Assembly (NCBI RefSeq): GCF_000009265.1
Contig: NC_008380.1
Location: 2,671,501-2,735,500, forward strand
Source of the DNA: Rhizobium johnstonii 3841
Lineage (GTDB): Bacteria; Pseudomonadota; Alphaproteobacteria; Rhizobiales; Rhizobiaceae
DNA length: 64,000 nucleotides
Reading direction: 5' to 3'
Shown: piece after piece, positions 48,726 to 58,470 of the stretch
Layout of the letters: each line of letters starts with the position of its first letter
Numbering within the stretch: the first letter of the stretch is position 1
The notes under the pieces: model-generated
The model's database searches: none
What the model was told of the DNA's origin: nothing
What the model saw: the letters and a program-made list of their open reading frames with translations, nothing else
Position numbers and translations under genes: made by a program

Positions 48726-49901
48726 ATGACCAAGTCGTTCGGGGAAGTCCTGGATAAGTATAGGGGAATTGGTCCGGGGTTCGATTTCCTTCGAATAGGG
48801 CTCGCCTTTTCCATCGTATTGACCCATTCCTTTTTGTTAACCGACAACAATGACTTCATCAGGGGGTCAGTATTCTGGTTCACTGAATACGCTCTTGTTC
48901 CGATGTTCTTCGCGTTGAGCGGATTTCTGATCGCCGGCAGCGCCCAGCGCCTGAGCCTGCGGAATTTTCTGATCAACCGGGGCTTGCGCATCGTCCCGGC
49001 CCTTGCGGTCGATATCGTCGTTTGTTCGCTGATCATCGGGCCGATCATCACGGTCGTTTATCATTCCGAATATTTTACCGATCAGCGGTTTTTCAAATAC
49101 TTCCTGAATATCGTCGGCTGGATTCATTACGAGCTGCCGGGCGTCTTCCAGGATAATCCGAGCCAGCGCGTCAATGGCGCTCTGTGGACGGTTCCCTGGG
49201 AAATCTTCTGCTACATCATCATGTCGTTCCTGATGATCACCGCCATCGTGAAGACGCGCTACAAGCTGCTGGCGGTGACGATCGCCTACATCGTCATTGG
49301 GCTTGTCGTGCAGAAGATGCCCTATCTGTTGCCAGGCTCGATCAAGCCGATCGCGCGCTTCCTGTTCATGAGCCGAGGCTCCCAGCTGATAACGGCCTTC
49401 ATGATGGGCATCGTCGCCTTTCAGTTCAGGGCAATCATTCCGCATTCCCGCTGGATATTCGGCGCTGCCTGCCTGGTCTGCATCGTCGCCATCCTCACCC
49501 TGGACAGCCGGGCGACGGAGTCGGTGCTCAACCGGCCCTTGGTCATCACCTCTCTTGTTTACATCACCGTCTTCATCGGCCTGTCCGAGGTGCCCATCCC
49601 GGCCTTTTTCAGGAAAGGCGACTATTCCTACGGCGTCTATCTCTATCATGACCCGTTTTTGCAGATCTGGATCAGCTCGTTCCCGTCGATTTTCCTCTAT
49701 CCGAAATATGGTGCGCTGGCGCTCTATCTCGTCGGCCTGCCATCGGCTCTCGCCGTTGCCGTGCTGTCCTGGCATTTCATCGAGAAGCCGATCCTCGGCC
49801 TTCGCAAGAAATTCTCGTTCATCGCCCAGGTCAGGGGCGTCGAGGATGGCAATCAGGCTGGGCGCGAATCTCATGTCCGGCCGGTCGCCGTAAAGAGTTA
49901 G
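48726..49901 (+). CDS. Acyltransferase family 3 membrane protein
   Basis: A 391-residue protein with about ten membrane helices. The FDFLRIGLAFSIVLTHS segment with its His, and the RGLRIVPAL motif, place it in the acyltransferase 3 (OafA/NodX) family, and the last helix ends with the typical HFIEKPILGLR. It probably acylates an exported glycan. It differs clearly from the acyltransferase at 11.8 kb. Its stop overlaps the convergent GNAT gene by four bases. Confidence 0.87.
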   Translation: MTKSFGEVLDKYRGIGPGFDFLRIGLAFSIVLTHSFLLTDNNDFIRGSVFWFTEYALVPMFFALSGFLIAGSAQRLSLRNFLINRGLRIVPALAVDIVVCSLIIGPIITVVYHSEYFTDQRFFKYFLNIVGWIHYELPGVFQDNPSQRVNGALWTVPWEIFCYIIMSFLMITAIVKTRYKLLAVTIAYIVIGLVVQKMPYLLPGSIKPIARFLFMSRGSQLITAFMMGIVAFQFRAIIPHSRWIFGAACLVCIVAILTLDSRATESVLNRPLVITSLVYITVFIGLSEVPIPAFFRKGDYSYGVYLYHDPFLQIWISSFPSIFLYPKYGALALYLVGLPSALAVAVLSWHFIEKPILGLRKKFSFIAQVRGVEDGNQAGRESHVRPVAVKS

Positions 49902-50425
49902 GGCTTTGCCGGCCGTGTATCGGCGGTGAGCTCGAAAGCCGTGTCCAGCACTCCATCGATCAGGATCGGCGCGCGTTCATGCATGCCGATCTTTCTGAGG
50001 ACACGCTGCGAGGCGATGTTTTCGGGATGCGTGAAGGCGATGAAGCCGGATGCAAACTGCCGTTCGAAGAACCAGTCGGCCAACGCGCTCGCCGCTTCGG
50101 TCGCCAGACCCTTGCCCCAAGCCTCCTCGAGCAGGGAATAACCGAGTTCGAATTGCTCGTTCCTGAATTTCGAAATCCCCGCGCGGCCGACGAAGCTGCC
50201 GTCCTCGGCGAGGAGCTTGTATTTACTCGTGCCGTCGCGCGCCTGCTCCTCGAACCAGCCCCTCAGCCGCTGCTCAGCTTTATCGAGGCTCCACGGCACG
50301 TTGCCGGACAGATATCGGGTCGTCGCCATCGTCGAATGCAGCCGCTGTACCAAGACTGCATCGCCTTCTTCCCACATGACGAAGGTAAGCCTTGGCGTCT
50401 TCAGTATGACCCTTTGCTCTCTCAT
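49898..50425 (-). CDS. GNAT acetyltransferase (RimJ/RimL type)
   Basis: A 175-residue N-acetyltransferase. The opening LKTPRLTFVMWEEGD, the acetyl-CoA pyrophosphate loop EEAWGKGLATEAA and the HPENIASQRVLRKIGM segment are typical of RimJ/RimL-like proteins. Its start overlaps the anmK stop by four bases (ATGA), so it is coupled to anmK. The acceptor may be a ribosomal protein, amino sugar or other amine; it is not known. Confidence 0.85.
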   Translation of the reverse strand: MREQRVILKTPRLTFVMWEEGDAVLVQRLHSTMATTRYLSGNVPWSLDKAEQRLRGWFEEQARDGTSKYKLLAEDGSFVGRAGISKFRNEQFELGYSLLEEAWGKGLATEAASALADWFFERQFASGFIAFTHPENIASQRVLRKIGMHERAPILIDGVLDTAFELTADTRPAKP

Positions 50426-51540
50426 GGTGTTGCCAGTACCCCGCCGGTGACTGGCGCACCCACTCCCGTCGTGCCGGGGAATGTCAGCGGCAGCCCGTCC
50501 AGCGATCGGACGGCGAGATAGGCCCAGGCCTCGGCTTCCATCGCATCGCCGTCGAAGCCCGCCTCCTCGGCCGTCAACACCCTCGAGCCCAGCCTTTCGG
50601 CCATGACTGAGAACTCCGCCATGAGAGTGGCGTTCAGGCGCCCGCCGCCGCAGACGATATAGAGCGCTGGGGTCTCCGGCAGGAAACCGCCGGATTTGAT
50701 GATCGAGGCGGCGGCGACATGCGCCAGCGTCCGGGCGCCGTCTTCAAGGCTCGCTTCCTCGGACTGAAGCGGCGCAAAATCGCCGCGGTCCAGCGAACGG
50801 CGAACATTGCCGCGGAAGAACGGGCTTTGCAGATAGCGTTCCGCCAGGCTGGCCACGACCTTTCCTCGCCCGCCGATCTCACCGCCGGGATCATAGGTTC
50901 TGCCGGTCTGCATCTCCACCCACTGGTCGATCAGCGTATTGCCCGGACCGCTGTCGAACGCCGATATCCGGCCGTCCGTGCCGATAAAGGTGAGATTGGA
51001 GATGCCGCCGATATTGACGAAGCACACCGCCTGTCCCGCCTGCTGGAATTTTCCCGCAAGTGCTGCGTGATAGGCCGGCACCAGCGGCGCACCCTGCCCG
51101 CCATGAACCATGTCGTTGGCGCGCATGTCGTAGACCACCGATATGGCGGTTCTCTTCGCCAGTTCCCCGCCGTCGCCGATCTGGATCGTCAATCCCTCAT
51201 CAGGGCGATGAAGCACTGTCTGACCATGGAAGCCGAGAACATCGACGGCATCGGCCGCTAGCCCGAAACGCTCCATGAATGCCGTAACGGCAATTGCATG
51301 CCGCAGGGTGAGTTCAAGCTCGATCTCGCGAAGCTCAGCGGGTCGTTCGCTCCTGTCGGTCAGTGGACGCGACAGTTCCAGCGCCCGTTTGAGCTGTCCG
51401 CGAAAATCCGCATCATAGGGCACGCCCATGAACGGCCCGCGCTCGATGAAGCCGCGGCCGTCGGTCCTGATCAGCGCGACGTCGATTCCGTCCATCGACG
51501 TGCCGCTCATCAGACCGATCGCGGTCCTGATGACATCCAT
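50422..51540 (-). CDS. anmK: Anhydro-N-acetylmuramic acid kinase
   Basis: A 372-residue kinase that opens and phosphorylates 1,6-anhydro-MurNAc from cell-wall turnover to give MurNAc 6-phosphate. The ATP-binding opening GLMSGTSMDGIDVAL and the motifs GFHGQTVLHRP, VNIGGISN and DSGPGNTLID are intact. Length is typical. It forms a two-gene unit with the GNAT gene, and fits with the other wall-turnover genes in the window. MurQ is not in the window. Confidence 0.94.
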   Translation of the reverse strand: MDVIRTAIGLMSGTSMDGIDVALIRTDGRGFIERGPFMGVPYDADFRGQLKRALELSRPLTDRSERPAELREIELELTLRHAIAVTAFMERFGLAADAVDVLGFHGQTVLHRPDEGLTIQIGDGGELAKRTAISVVYDMRANDMVHGGQGAPLVPAYHAALAGKFQQAGQAVCFVNIGGISNLTFIGTDGRISAFDSGPGNTLIDQWVEMQTGRTYDPGGEIGGRGKVVASLAERYLQSPFFRGNVRRSLDRGDFAPLQSEEASLEDGARTLAHVAAASIIKSGGFLPETPALYIVCGGGRLNATLMAEFSVMAERLGSRVLTAEEAGFDGDAMEAEAWAYLAVRSLDGLPLTFPGTTGVGAPVTGGVLATP

Positions 51541-51669
51541 GAGGTTTCCTTCCCGCGATTCCCGGATGCACTTTTATAAAAACAGTGCTAAACGCGCCGC
51601 GACAGATCAACAACAACGAACTTGCGCGATGCCCGGATGGGCGAGCGCAGACACCAAGAGACGAAACCC

Positions 51670-52926
51670 ATGTCCGAGTTCAAGTCCGATTTCCTCCGCA
51701 CGCTGAAAGAGCGCGGCTTCATTCATCAGGTCTCCGATGAAAGCGGCCTCGACGACCTGTTCGCCAAGGAAACCGTGACGGCCTATATCGGCTTCGATCC
51801 GACGGCACCCAGCCTGCATGCCGGCTCGCTGATCCAGATCATGATGCTGCACTGGATGCAGAAGACCGGTCATCGCGCCATATCGCTGATGGGCGGCGGT
51901 ACCGGCATGGTCGGCGATCCCTCCTTCAAGGAAGAAGCGCGCCAGTTGATGACCGTCGATACGATCGAAGGCAACATCGCCTCGATCAAGCGCGTTTTCT
52001 CCAATTACCTGAACTACGGCGACGGTCCGAAGGACGCGCTGATGATCAACAATGCAGAATGGCTGCGCTCGCTGAACTACCTCGAATTCCTGCGCGACGT
52101 CGGCAAGCATTTCTCGGTCAACCGCATGCTGTCCTTCGATAGCGTCAAGACGCGTCTCGACCGCGAACAGTCGCTGTCCTTCCTGGAATTCAACTACATG
52201 ATCCTCCAGGCCTATGACTTCGTCGAGCTCGCCAAACGCTACGATTGCCGCCTGCAGATGGGCGGTTCGGACCAGTGGGGCAACATCGTCAACGGTATCG
52301 ATCTCGGTCACCGCATGGGGACCCCGCAGCTCTATGCGCTGACATCGCCGCTGCTGACGACGTCGTCGGGCGCCAAGATGGGCAAGTCGGCGACGGGCGC
52401 TGTCTGGCTGAACGCCGACATGCTCTCGGCCTATGATTTCTGGCAGTATTGGCGCAACACCGAGGATGCCGACGTCTCGCGCTTCCTGAAGCTCTACACG
52501 ACGCTGCCGATGGATGAAATCGCCCGTCTCGCCGCACTCGGCGGTTCGGAGATCAACGAGGTCAAGAAGATCCTTGCGACCGAGGTAACGGCGATCCTGC
52601 ACGGCCGCGAGGCCGCTGAACAGGCTGCCGAAACGGCGCGCAAAACCTTCGAGGAAGGCAGCCTCTCGGAGAACCTGCCCTCGGTCGATATCCCTGCCAC
52701 CGAACTCGACGGCGGCATCGGCCTGCTGTCGCTGATCGTTCGTGCCGGCCTTGCCTCGTCGAACGGCGAAGCCCGCCGTCACGTCCAGGGCGGTGCGGTC
52801 CGCATCAACGACGAGGCGGTCAGCGACGAACGCAAGATGATCGGCAGCGGCGAAATCACCGCTGACGGCGTGATCAAGCTCTCGCTCGGCAAGAAGAAGC
52901 ACATCCTGATCCGCCGCGCGGCGTAA
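51670..52926 (+). CDS. tyrS: Tyrosyl-tRNA synthetase
   Basis: A 418-residue class I synthetase that charges tRNA-Tyr. The HIGH equivalent is HAGS (50-53) and the KMSKS equivalent is KMGKS. The specificity residues around GFDPTAPSLH and QMGGSDQWGNI are present, and residues of about 350-418 form an S4 RNA-binding domain. ATG 51670 fits the family start; upstream in-frame codons to 51622 have no homology. A strong terminator follows. Confidence 0.96.
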   Translation: MSEFKSDFLRTLKERGFIHQVSDESGLDDLFAKETVTAYIGFDPTAPSLHAGSLIQIMMLHWMQKTGHRAISLMGGGTGMVGDPSFKEEARQLMTVDTIEGNIASIKRVFSNYLNYGDGPKDALMINNAEWLRSLNYLEFLRDVGKHFSVNRMLSFDSVKTRLDREQSLSFLEFNYMILQAYDFVELAKRYDCRLQMGGSDQWGNIVNGIDLGHRMGTPQLYALTSPLLTTSSGAKMGKSATGAVWLNADMLSAYDFWQYWRNTEDADVSRFLKLYTTLPMDEIARLAALGGSEINEVKKILATEVTAILHGREAAEQAAETARKTFEEGSLSENLPSVDIPATELDGGIGLLSLIVRAGLASSNGEARRHVQGGAVRINDEAVSDERKMIGSGEITADGVIKLSLGKKKHILIRRAA

Positions 52927-52952
52927 GGGCCTTCAATTCCGAACCGATATCG

Positions 52953-52980
52953 AAGCCGGCGCCCGCGCCGGCTTTTCTTT
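52953..52980 (+). terminator. Intrinsic terminator after tyrS
   Basis: A 10-bp stem AAGCCGGCGC / GCGCCGGCTT with a 3-base loop runs into TTTTCTTT, about 27 bp after the tyrS stop. Confidence 0.85.
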
Positions 52981-52986
52981 GCCTCG

Positions 52987-53292
52987 CTATTCGGGTCGGC
53001 GAGCAAGATCATTCTGCTCCCCGCCAGTATTATTCGTCATCTCGCCTGGCCTCTTAAGAAGGTAACCCGGCGGATCGACGCTTGAAGCGGGCTTTACCCG
53101 CGACCACCAGCTGATCGAGAAAATCGGCGGCGTCATTACCGCGTCCAGAGGAACCATCAGGACGTGGTCGGAACGGATGACCGCCTCTTGCGATTTCAGC
53201 CGCACGCTCTTTTCCGCAGAAAGCGAGGCGTCGCCAATCGTGACCGCGAGCACCGCGGCCGATGCAAAAGAAACTGTCCGGGCGCACTGCAT
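52987..53292 (-). CDS. Small exported hypothetical protein
   Basis: A 101-residue protein with a probable signal peptide (about 1-26, MQCARTV then a hydrophobic stretch). No family is recognised. The start at 53292 is supported by a strong GGAGG six bases upstream; an in-frame ATG at 53307 would overlap that site. Its C-terminal part is polar. It is convergent with tyrS beyond the terminator. Confidence 0.6.
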   Translation of the reverse strand: MQCARTVSFASAAVLAVTIGDASLSAEKSVRLKSQEAVIRSDHVLMVPLDAVMTPPIFSISWWSRVKPASSVDPPGYLLKRPGEMTNNTGGEQNDLARRPE

Positions 53293-53544
53293 GGCATCCT
53301 CCGACATTGCGCCGGCCCATGTTCCAGGCCGGGACCGTATCTTATATCAGATTTCTCTAAATCAAGTTGGGCGTCGATGACGGACTTGTCAATCGCGCTC
53401 GGCAGATGAAGACAAACGCCACCCCGTCATGCTCGATGCATACGGCTATCGCTGGTATCGCGTCGGCTGCCTCGACTATCTCCTTAGGCGCAAGGAGATT
53501 TGCGAGATCGCCAGGACCTCTCTACCGTCCTGGATTCTCTCGCC

Positions 53545-56500
53545 TCACTGGAACTCAAAAATCTGCCGGAAGACGCCCGGCGCGATGATCGACAGCGGAT
53601 TGATCTGCAGGTTCGGCTGGTCGAACTTGCCTGTCAGCTTGAAGGTGATGCCGATCAGACCTCGGTCGCTGCCATTGCCGAGGATGACGCCGATCAGCGG
53701 CAGTTCGGCGAAGAGGCGGTTGAGGCCGTAGGCCGGCATGAAGGTGCCGGTCATGTCCATGTTGCCCTTGCGGTCGCGCACAATGCCCTGGAAGGTTGCG
53801 CCGATCTGGTCGCCACGCAGCACACCGTTCTCGATGCCGACCATGCCATTGCGCGAGACGACACGGGCAAAGCCGCGCTGGAAGCGCTGCGACGAGGTAT
53901 CGATATCGCGCTTGACGGCCTCGTTGAGGCTGCGCTGCTCACTTCCAACGGGCGTCGAGACGATCGAGCGCAGGCGTTGTTCGTTGACGATCGCAAAGCG
54001 GCGCACGTCGAGCGAGCCGTCCCAGCCGCCCTCCGCCCCCAGCCGGATCGCCAGATTAAGCAACCCGCCCTGCATGTGCTGGTAGAGATCGGCGAAACGC
54101 GATACCGCGCCGGCATCCCCGCTGGTGATGTTGATGACGCCGCCGTCTTTCATCTGGCTGACCACGGCCTCGCCGCTGTCGGTAACGGCGGAAAAATTGA
54201 GCGCCTGCAGCTTGTCGCCCCGCAGTGATATTTGCGCCTGGAAATTGCCGACCTTCTCGTCGTTGAAGCCGATGACGTTTTTCAACCTGGCGCGCACCGA
54301 TACGCCGGTGTCACCAGCATCCCCATCACCATCACCGTCCGAGCCCGATTTCAACCGCGCAATGACCGGCCGCGCATCGGCGCTGTCGCCGGAGACCGAA
54401 ACGTCGAAATTGCCCTTGCTGCGCTTCACCGACAGGGCGAAATCGTCGAGCGAGGAGAGCTTGACACTGTCGAAATCAGCCGAGATCAACCCACCCTTGC
54501 CGATGTTCAACGATCCATTGGCGCCGAAACCGTCGCCCTTGAGCCGGAAGTTCTTGATCTGGGTATTGTCGGCCGGCCCGGATGTTTCGAATTCGGCCGT
54601 GGCGGCAATGCCGCTGCCCTTCGCCCAACCGATCCAGGGCAGTTCGAGCAGCGACTTGGTGAGGTCGAGCTGGACGTCCTGCCGGTCGTCGTCGATCCGC
54701 GTCAGCACCATCTTCACGCTGCCGCCGACGATGCCGGAAAGGCCGGGTATCAGCTTGTTGCGCTGGTCCTCGGAAAGGGTCGCGGTGATCACCCGTTGTT
54801 TGGCGGCCGTGTCGGATGCCTCGACCGGTTCGGTAAGATCGATATCGGCCGGGACGCCGTCGATCTGGGCCTTGGCGTCAAGCGTGATCCGTTTCGGGTT
54901 GCCGTTCAGGGTGCCGTCGAGATTGCTGATCATCCGGCCGGAAAACGGCTTGGCAAGATCTATATCGGTGAGCTTCATTGCCGCCGTCCATTCGGCCGGC
55001 GGCGGGTTTTGCGAGGAGAGCAGGCCGAAATGGGCCTTCACATTCGCCTCGATCCGGCCCTTGAGATCGTCGGGCGTAAAGCCGGCGCGCTGCAGCACCC
55101 GGATCGGCCGGTAGGTCAGAAGCTCGCCGACGGCGTCCGCCGCCCCGGAGACCGCGAGATCGATATCGGCCATCAGCGGTTTATCGTAGGTGGCAGGCAG
55201 GATGAACGTGCCCTGCCCGAGACCGACGGACCGGCCGGAGGGGAAATAGGAGGTACCGCTCTTGATCGCGATCGTCGCAACCGGGCCGGTCAGGTCGAAA
55301 TGTGCTGACGTGTCGCGGATCGGCGGAATGTCGCCGGCGACGTTCATCCGCGCCTCCGCAATGTCGAAGCCGATGCGGATCTGGTTGGCGTCGAGCTTCA
55401 GGCCCTTGCCGCCGGCTGCCTCGTCCAGCCTGCCGAAAGGAATGAAGACGGATATGGTAGCGTTGGTGACGGTGCCGCCAAAGAGATTGCCGTGCACCCA
55501 AGTGCGCACCTTGGGCGCCATCCAGAACGGCCAGAGCTGCTTGATCGCTGTCGTCTGCAGCTGCGCCGACTGGCCGGCGAAGCTGATCTCCGGCGATTTG
55601 TTGCCGAGCTTGACATCAAGCGATCCGTAAAGCGCGCCGAGCGGGCTGGAGACGGTCATGTTGGGAAACCGGAATTCCCGTTCAGTGACCATATAACGCC
55701 CGGTCGCCTGGATATCGAAGGAAAGCGGCTGCTCGCCGGAGCCGCGGGGTGCTGCCGTGCCGCCGCTGACGAGCAGGTCGATGCCGAAGCCTTTGCCTGC
55801 CTGCGGGTCGAGCTTGTCGAGATCGATCAGCGCGCCGTTGAAGGGAATCGTGGTGGCGCCGAACCGGGCGTTCGACCGGGCGATCTCCAGCGTCTGCTTG
55901 TCGAAATCATAGGTGAGGTTGATCTGCGCGCCGGAGATCTCCTGCGAATCCCCATCCGCATAAATCAGGCCGGGATCGATGTCGATCGTCGCCGCAAGCG
56001 TCGGCGCGACGACATCAGCGGCCCGGGTGGCCGATACCGTCAGGTCGGCGAAGGCGCTGAGCCCCTGCCGGATGACGCCCTGATCGTTGCGCTTCAGCGC
56101 AAAGGGCGTGAGGTCGGCATGCTTGAGCGTCGCCACGACCTTGGAGACATGCCCGCCTTCCTTCTCGGCCAGCACGTCGAGTTCCGCCACCTCGCCGTTG
56201 AGCGCGATCTCGCCGGTCAATTGCAGCGAGGTCGGGCCGGCACGGGCAAAGGCAATATTGTCGATGACGAGCGACAGCGGGCCGTTGGCGGTATCGGCAA
56301 GCTTGACGTCAATGCCCGAGATGCGCACCGAATCCGTGGAACCGCGCGTCAGGAACTTGTCGAACAGGTCGAGATGCGAAAAGATCGTCTCGATCGCCGC
56401 CGGCATCGCGTCGATGCGCAGGTCGCCGAGCGTGACGGGTGCGCCCGAGGGCAGAAGCGCCGTATCGAGCGCGATATCGTCCGCCTCGATCGCGGTGACC

Positions 56501-56943
56501 GCGATGCGGCCACGGAAAAGCTGGAGCGGATCGAGCGCCATGCTGATCGAGCGCGTCGTCGACATATGCTCGCCGCTCTCCTGGTCGATCATGTTGACGT
56601 TGCGCGCTTCCAGCGCCAGCCGGAAATCCGAGGTGAAGCGGATGACGGTGGAGCCGACCTCGGCGCGGTAGCGCGGTCCGGCCACGCCATTCAGCGCCGC
56701 CTGCGCCTGCTGCGAGAGCGGCTTGTCGAACATGCCGCTCTCGACGGTGAAAACGATGGCAGCGAGAATAACGAGGATCAGCCCCAGAAATCCGCCGGTC
56801 AGCTTCGCCGTGCGGCGCATCGGCGAACGCGGCGGCGGGCAATGGACGATGATCGGATCCTCGGCCTGGGCGGACGGCAAGCGGTCCAGCGCAACGATTT
56901 CCTTCTTGCGAAACGTGACCTTTTCGCCGCGGATGGCTGACAT
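53545..56943 (-). CDS. Large AsmA-like / DUF3971 envelope protein
   Basis: A 1132-residue protein with a short cytoplasmic N-terminus, one membrane helix (about 49-66) and a very long periplasmic region. The FMAPKVRTWVHGNLFGGTV-like centre and repeated beta-strand pattern match DUF3971 (YhdP), and the C-terminal GGSDRGLIGITFKLTG with NPLSIIAPGVFRQIFEF matches the AsmA C-terminal region. YhdP, TamB and YdbH bridge the envelope for phospholipid movement in E. coli. The start is uncertain (56943 or GTG 57009). Confidence 0.82.
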   Translation of the reverse strand: MSAIRGEKVTFRKKEIVALDRLPSAQAEDPIIVHCPPPRSPMRRTAKLTGGFLGLILVILAAIVFTVESGMFDKPLSQQAQAALNGVAGPRYRAEVGSTVIRFTSDFRLALEARNVNMIDQESGEHMSTTRSISMALDPLQLFRGRIAVTAIEADDIALDTALLPSGAPVTLGDLRIDAMPAAIETIFSHLDLFDKFLTRGSTDSVRISGIDVKLADTANGPLSLVIDNIAFARAGPTSLQLTGEIALNGEVAELDVLAEKEGGHVSKVVATLKHADLTPFALKRNDQGVIRQGLSAFADLTVSATRAADVVAPTLAATIDIDPGLIYADGDSQEISGAQINLTYDFDKQTLEIARSNARFGATTIPFNGALIDLDKLDPQAGKGFGIDLLVSGGTAAPRGSGEQPLSFDIQATGRYMVTEREFRFPNMTVSSPLGALYGSLDVKLGNKSPEISFAGQSAQLQTTAIKQLWPFWMAPKVRTWVHGNLFGGTVTNATISVFIPFGRLDEAAGGKGLKLDANQIRIGFDIAEARMNVAGDIPPIRDTSAHFDLTGPVATIAIKSGTSYFPSGRSVGLGQGTFILPATYDKPLMADIDLAVSGAADAVGELLTYRPIRVLQRAGFTPDDLKGRIEANVKAHFGLLSSQNPPPAEWTAAMKLTDIDLAKPFSGRMISNLDGTLNGNPKRITLDAKAQIDGVPADIDLTEPVEASDTAAKQRVITATLSEDQRNKLIPGLSGIVGGSVKMVLTRIDDDRQDVQLDLTKSLLELPWIGWAKGSGIAATAEFETSGPADNTQIKNFRLKGDGFGANGSLNIGKGGLISADFDSVKLSSLDDFALSVKRSKGNFDVSVSGDSADARPVIARLKSGSDGDGDGDAGDTGVSVRARLKNVIGFNDEKVGNFQAQISLRGDKLQALNFSAVTDSGEAVVSQMKDGGVINITSGDAGAVSRFADLYQHMQGGLLNLAIRLGAEGGWDGSLDVRRFAIVNEQRLRSIVSTPVGSEQRSLNEAVKRDIDTSSQRFQRGFARVVSRNGMVGIENGVLRGDQIGATFQGIVRDRKGNMDMTGTFMPAYGLNRLFAELPLIGVILGNGSDRGLIGITFKLTGKFDQPNLQINPLSIIAPGVFRQIFEFQ

Positions 56944-57068
56944 GCGCCCTCGGGCTCTCCCTTTAAGTGAAGAATTGAACCCGGCCATGCTGGACGGGTA
57001 TCCGTCCACTATATAATTCGGGGAGAGAAAGTGTCATCCACAAACCCGGCAAAAGAAAGGTTTTCCTA

Positions 57069-57542
57069 ATGGCGGTTCCCGGCATCGGCGTCTCGGCCCC
57101 TGATTTCAACCTTCCCCGCGACGGCGGCGGCCGCGTTTCGCTGGCCGAATTCCACGGCAAGCCGCTCGTGTTGTTCTTCTATCCCAAGGACGACACGACG
57201 GGCTGCACCGCCGAATCACTGGCTTTCACCGCATTAGCAGCCGAGTTCGAAGCGGCGGGTGCTGCCGTCATCGGCATGTCGCCCGATTCGGCTGCCTGCC
57301 ATGACAGGTTCATCAAGAAGCACCGTCTTTCGGTGGCGCTTGCCTCGGACGAGGAAAAGACGACGCTGCAGGCCTATGGCGTCTGGAAGGAAAAGAGCAT
57401 GTACGGCCGCAACTTCATGGGTGTCGAGCGTACCACCTTCCTGATCCGCCAGGACGGCACGATCGCCACCATCTGGCAAAAGGTGAAGGTGCAGGGCCAT
57501 GCCGAAACCGTGCTCGAGGCCGTGAGGAACCTGGCGGCGTGA
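57069..57542 (+). CDS. bcp: Peroxiredoxin (Bcp/PrxQ type)
   Basis: A 157-residue thiol peroxidase. The peroxidatic Cys46 is in DDTTGCTAES. The resolving Cys that many PrxQ proteins have five residues later is Ser50 here; Cys77 (DSAACHDRF) is the only other Cys, so it may resolve, or the enzyme may be one-Cys. Its last four bases overlap the GTG start of the DUF455 gene, so the two are coupled. AAAGG precedes the ATG. Confidence 0.9.
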   Translation: MAVPGIGVSAPDFNLPRDGGGRVSLAEFHGKPLVLFFYPKDDTTGCTAESLAFTALAAEFEAAGAAVIGMSPDSAACHDRFIKKHRLSVALASDEEKTTLQAYGVWKEKSMYGRNFMGVERTTFLIRQDGTIATIWQKVKVQGHAETVLEAVRNLAA

Positions 57543-58366
57543 GCGCGGATCTCACGATAACCTCGCTGCGCGGCGGCGCCATCGATGCGATCTCTTCCGC
57601 CGATCTCGATCGCAAGACGGCACTTGCGCAGGAAAGCGCCACCCGCTGGTTCGCCCGCCGGGTGTCACTGCGCTCGCCGCGCGATGCCGCCCTGCCCGAC
57701 AGGCCCGGCCGTCCTGAGAAACCGGTGCTGACGCCGCCGACCCAGGTGGAGAAGCGCTCGCTGCATACGCTCAAAGGACGGATCGCCCTGCTGCACGCCA
57801 TCGCCCATATCGAACTCAACGCCGTCGATCTGGCGCTCGATATCGTCGCGCGATTCGCGACCGAGCAGGTGCCGAATTCCTTTTTCGACGGCTGGATGCA
57901 GGTCGCCTTCGAGGAGGCGAAGCATTTCCGCATGGTGCGCGCCAGGCTCAACGATCTCGGCGCTGATTACGGCGATCTGCCCGCCCATGACGGGCTCTGG
58001 CAGGCCGCCCATTCGACGCGCAACGATCTGACGGCAAGGCTCGCCGTCGTGCCGCTGATTCTGGAAGCCCGCGGCCTCGACGTCACGCCATCGCTGCAGG
58101 CGAAGATGCGCCAGACAGGCGATCTCGAAAGTGCAGCGGTGCTTGACGTCATCTACAACGACGAGAAAGGCCATGTCGCCGTCGGCGCCAAATGGTTCCG
58201 TTTCCTCTGCGCCCGCGAGAAGCGCGATCCGGCAAAGGCCTTCCAGGAGTTGGTGCGCGCCAATTTCCGCGGACCGCTGAAGCCGCCCTTCAACGATCTT
58301 GCCCGTGCCGAGGCCGGACTGACGCCGTCCTTCTACCGATCGCTCGCATCGATCAGCCACGCTTGA
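57539..58366 (+). CDS. DUF455 ferritin-like diiron protein
   Basis: A 275-residue protein of DUF455, a ferritin-like family. Candidate iron ligands form the usual ExxH pattern: Glu92, Glu126 with His129, Glu176, and Glu209 with His212. That makes it a likely diiron oxidase or hydroxylase, though the substrate is unknown. It starts with GTG overlapping the peroxiredoxin stop (GTGA). Pairing with a peroxidase may be for control of peroxide made at the iron site, which is a guess. Confidence 0.85.
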   Translation: MSADLTITSLRGGAIDAISSADLDRKTALAQESATRWFARRVSLRSPRDAALPDRPGRPEKPVLTPPTQVEKRSLHTLKGRIALLHAIAHIELNAVDLALDIVARFATEQVPNSFFDGWMQVAFEEAKHFRMVRARLNDLGADYGDLPAHDGLWQAAHSTRNDLTARLAVVPLILEARGLDVTPSLQAKMRQTGDLESAAVLDVIYNDEKGHVAVGAKWFRFLCAREKRDPAKAFQELVRANFRGPLKPPFNDLARAEAGLTPSFYRSLASISHA

Positions 58367-58470
58367 AGTCACTGAAATTTATGATGTGACGACAACAATG
58401 AAAGCATTCATTAACCATAACGGTGTCTAATTTCCGAAAGAGGCGTAGAGCATCAATCGGGAGAGCCTGC

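Noticed and set aside
53429..53731. Plus-strand frame with a DUF1127-like feel (MLDAYGYRWYRVG start)
   Set aside because: No match to the DUF1127 core pattern, no ribosome binding site, and it overlaps the 3' end of the AsmA-like gene.
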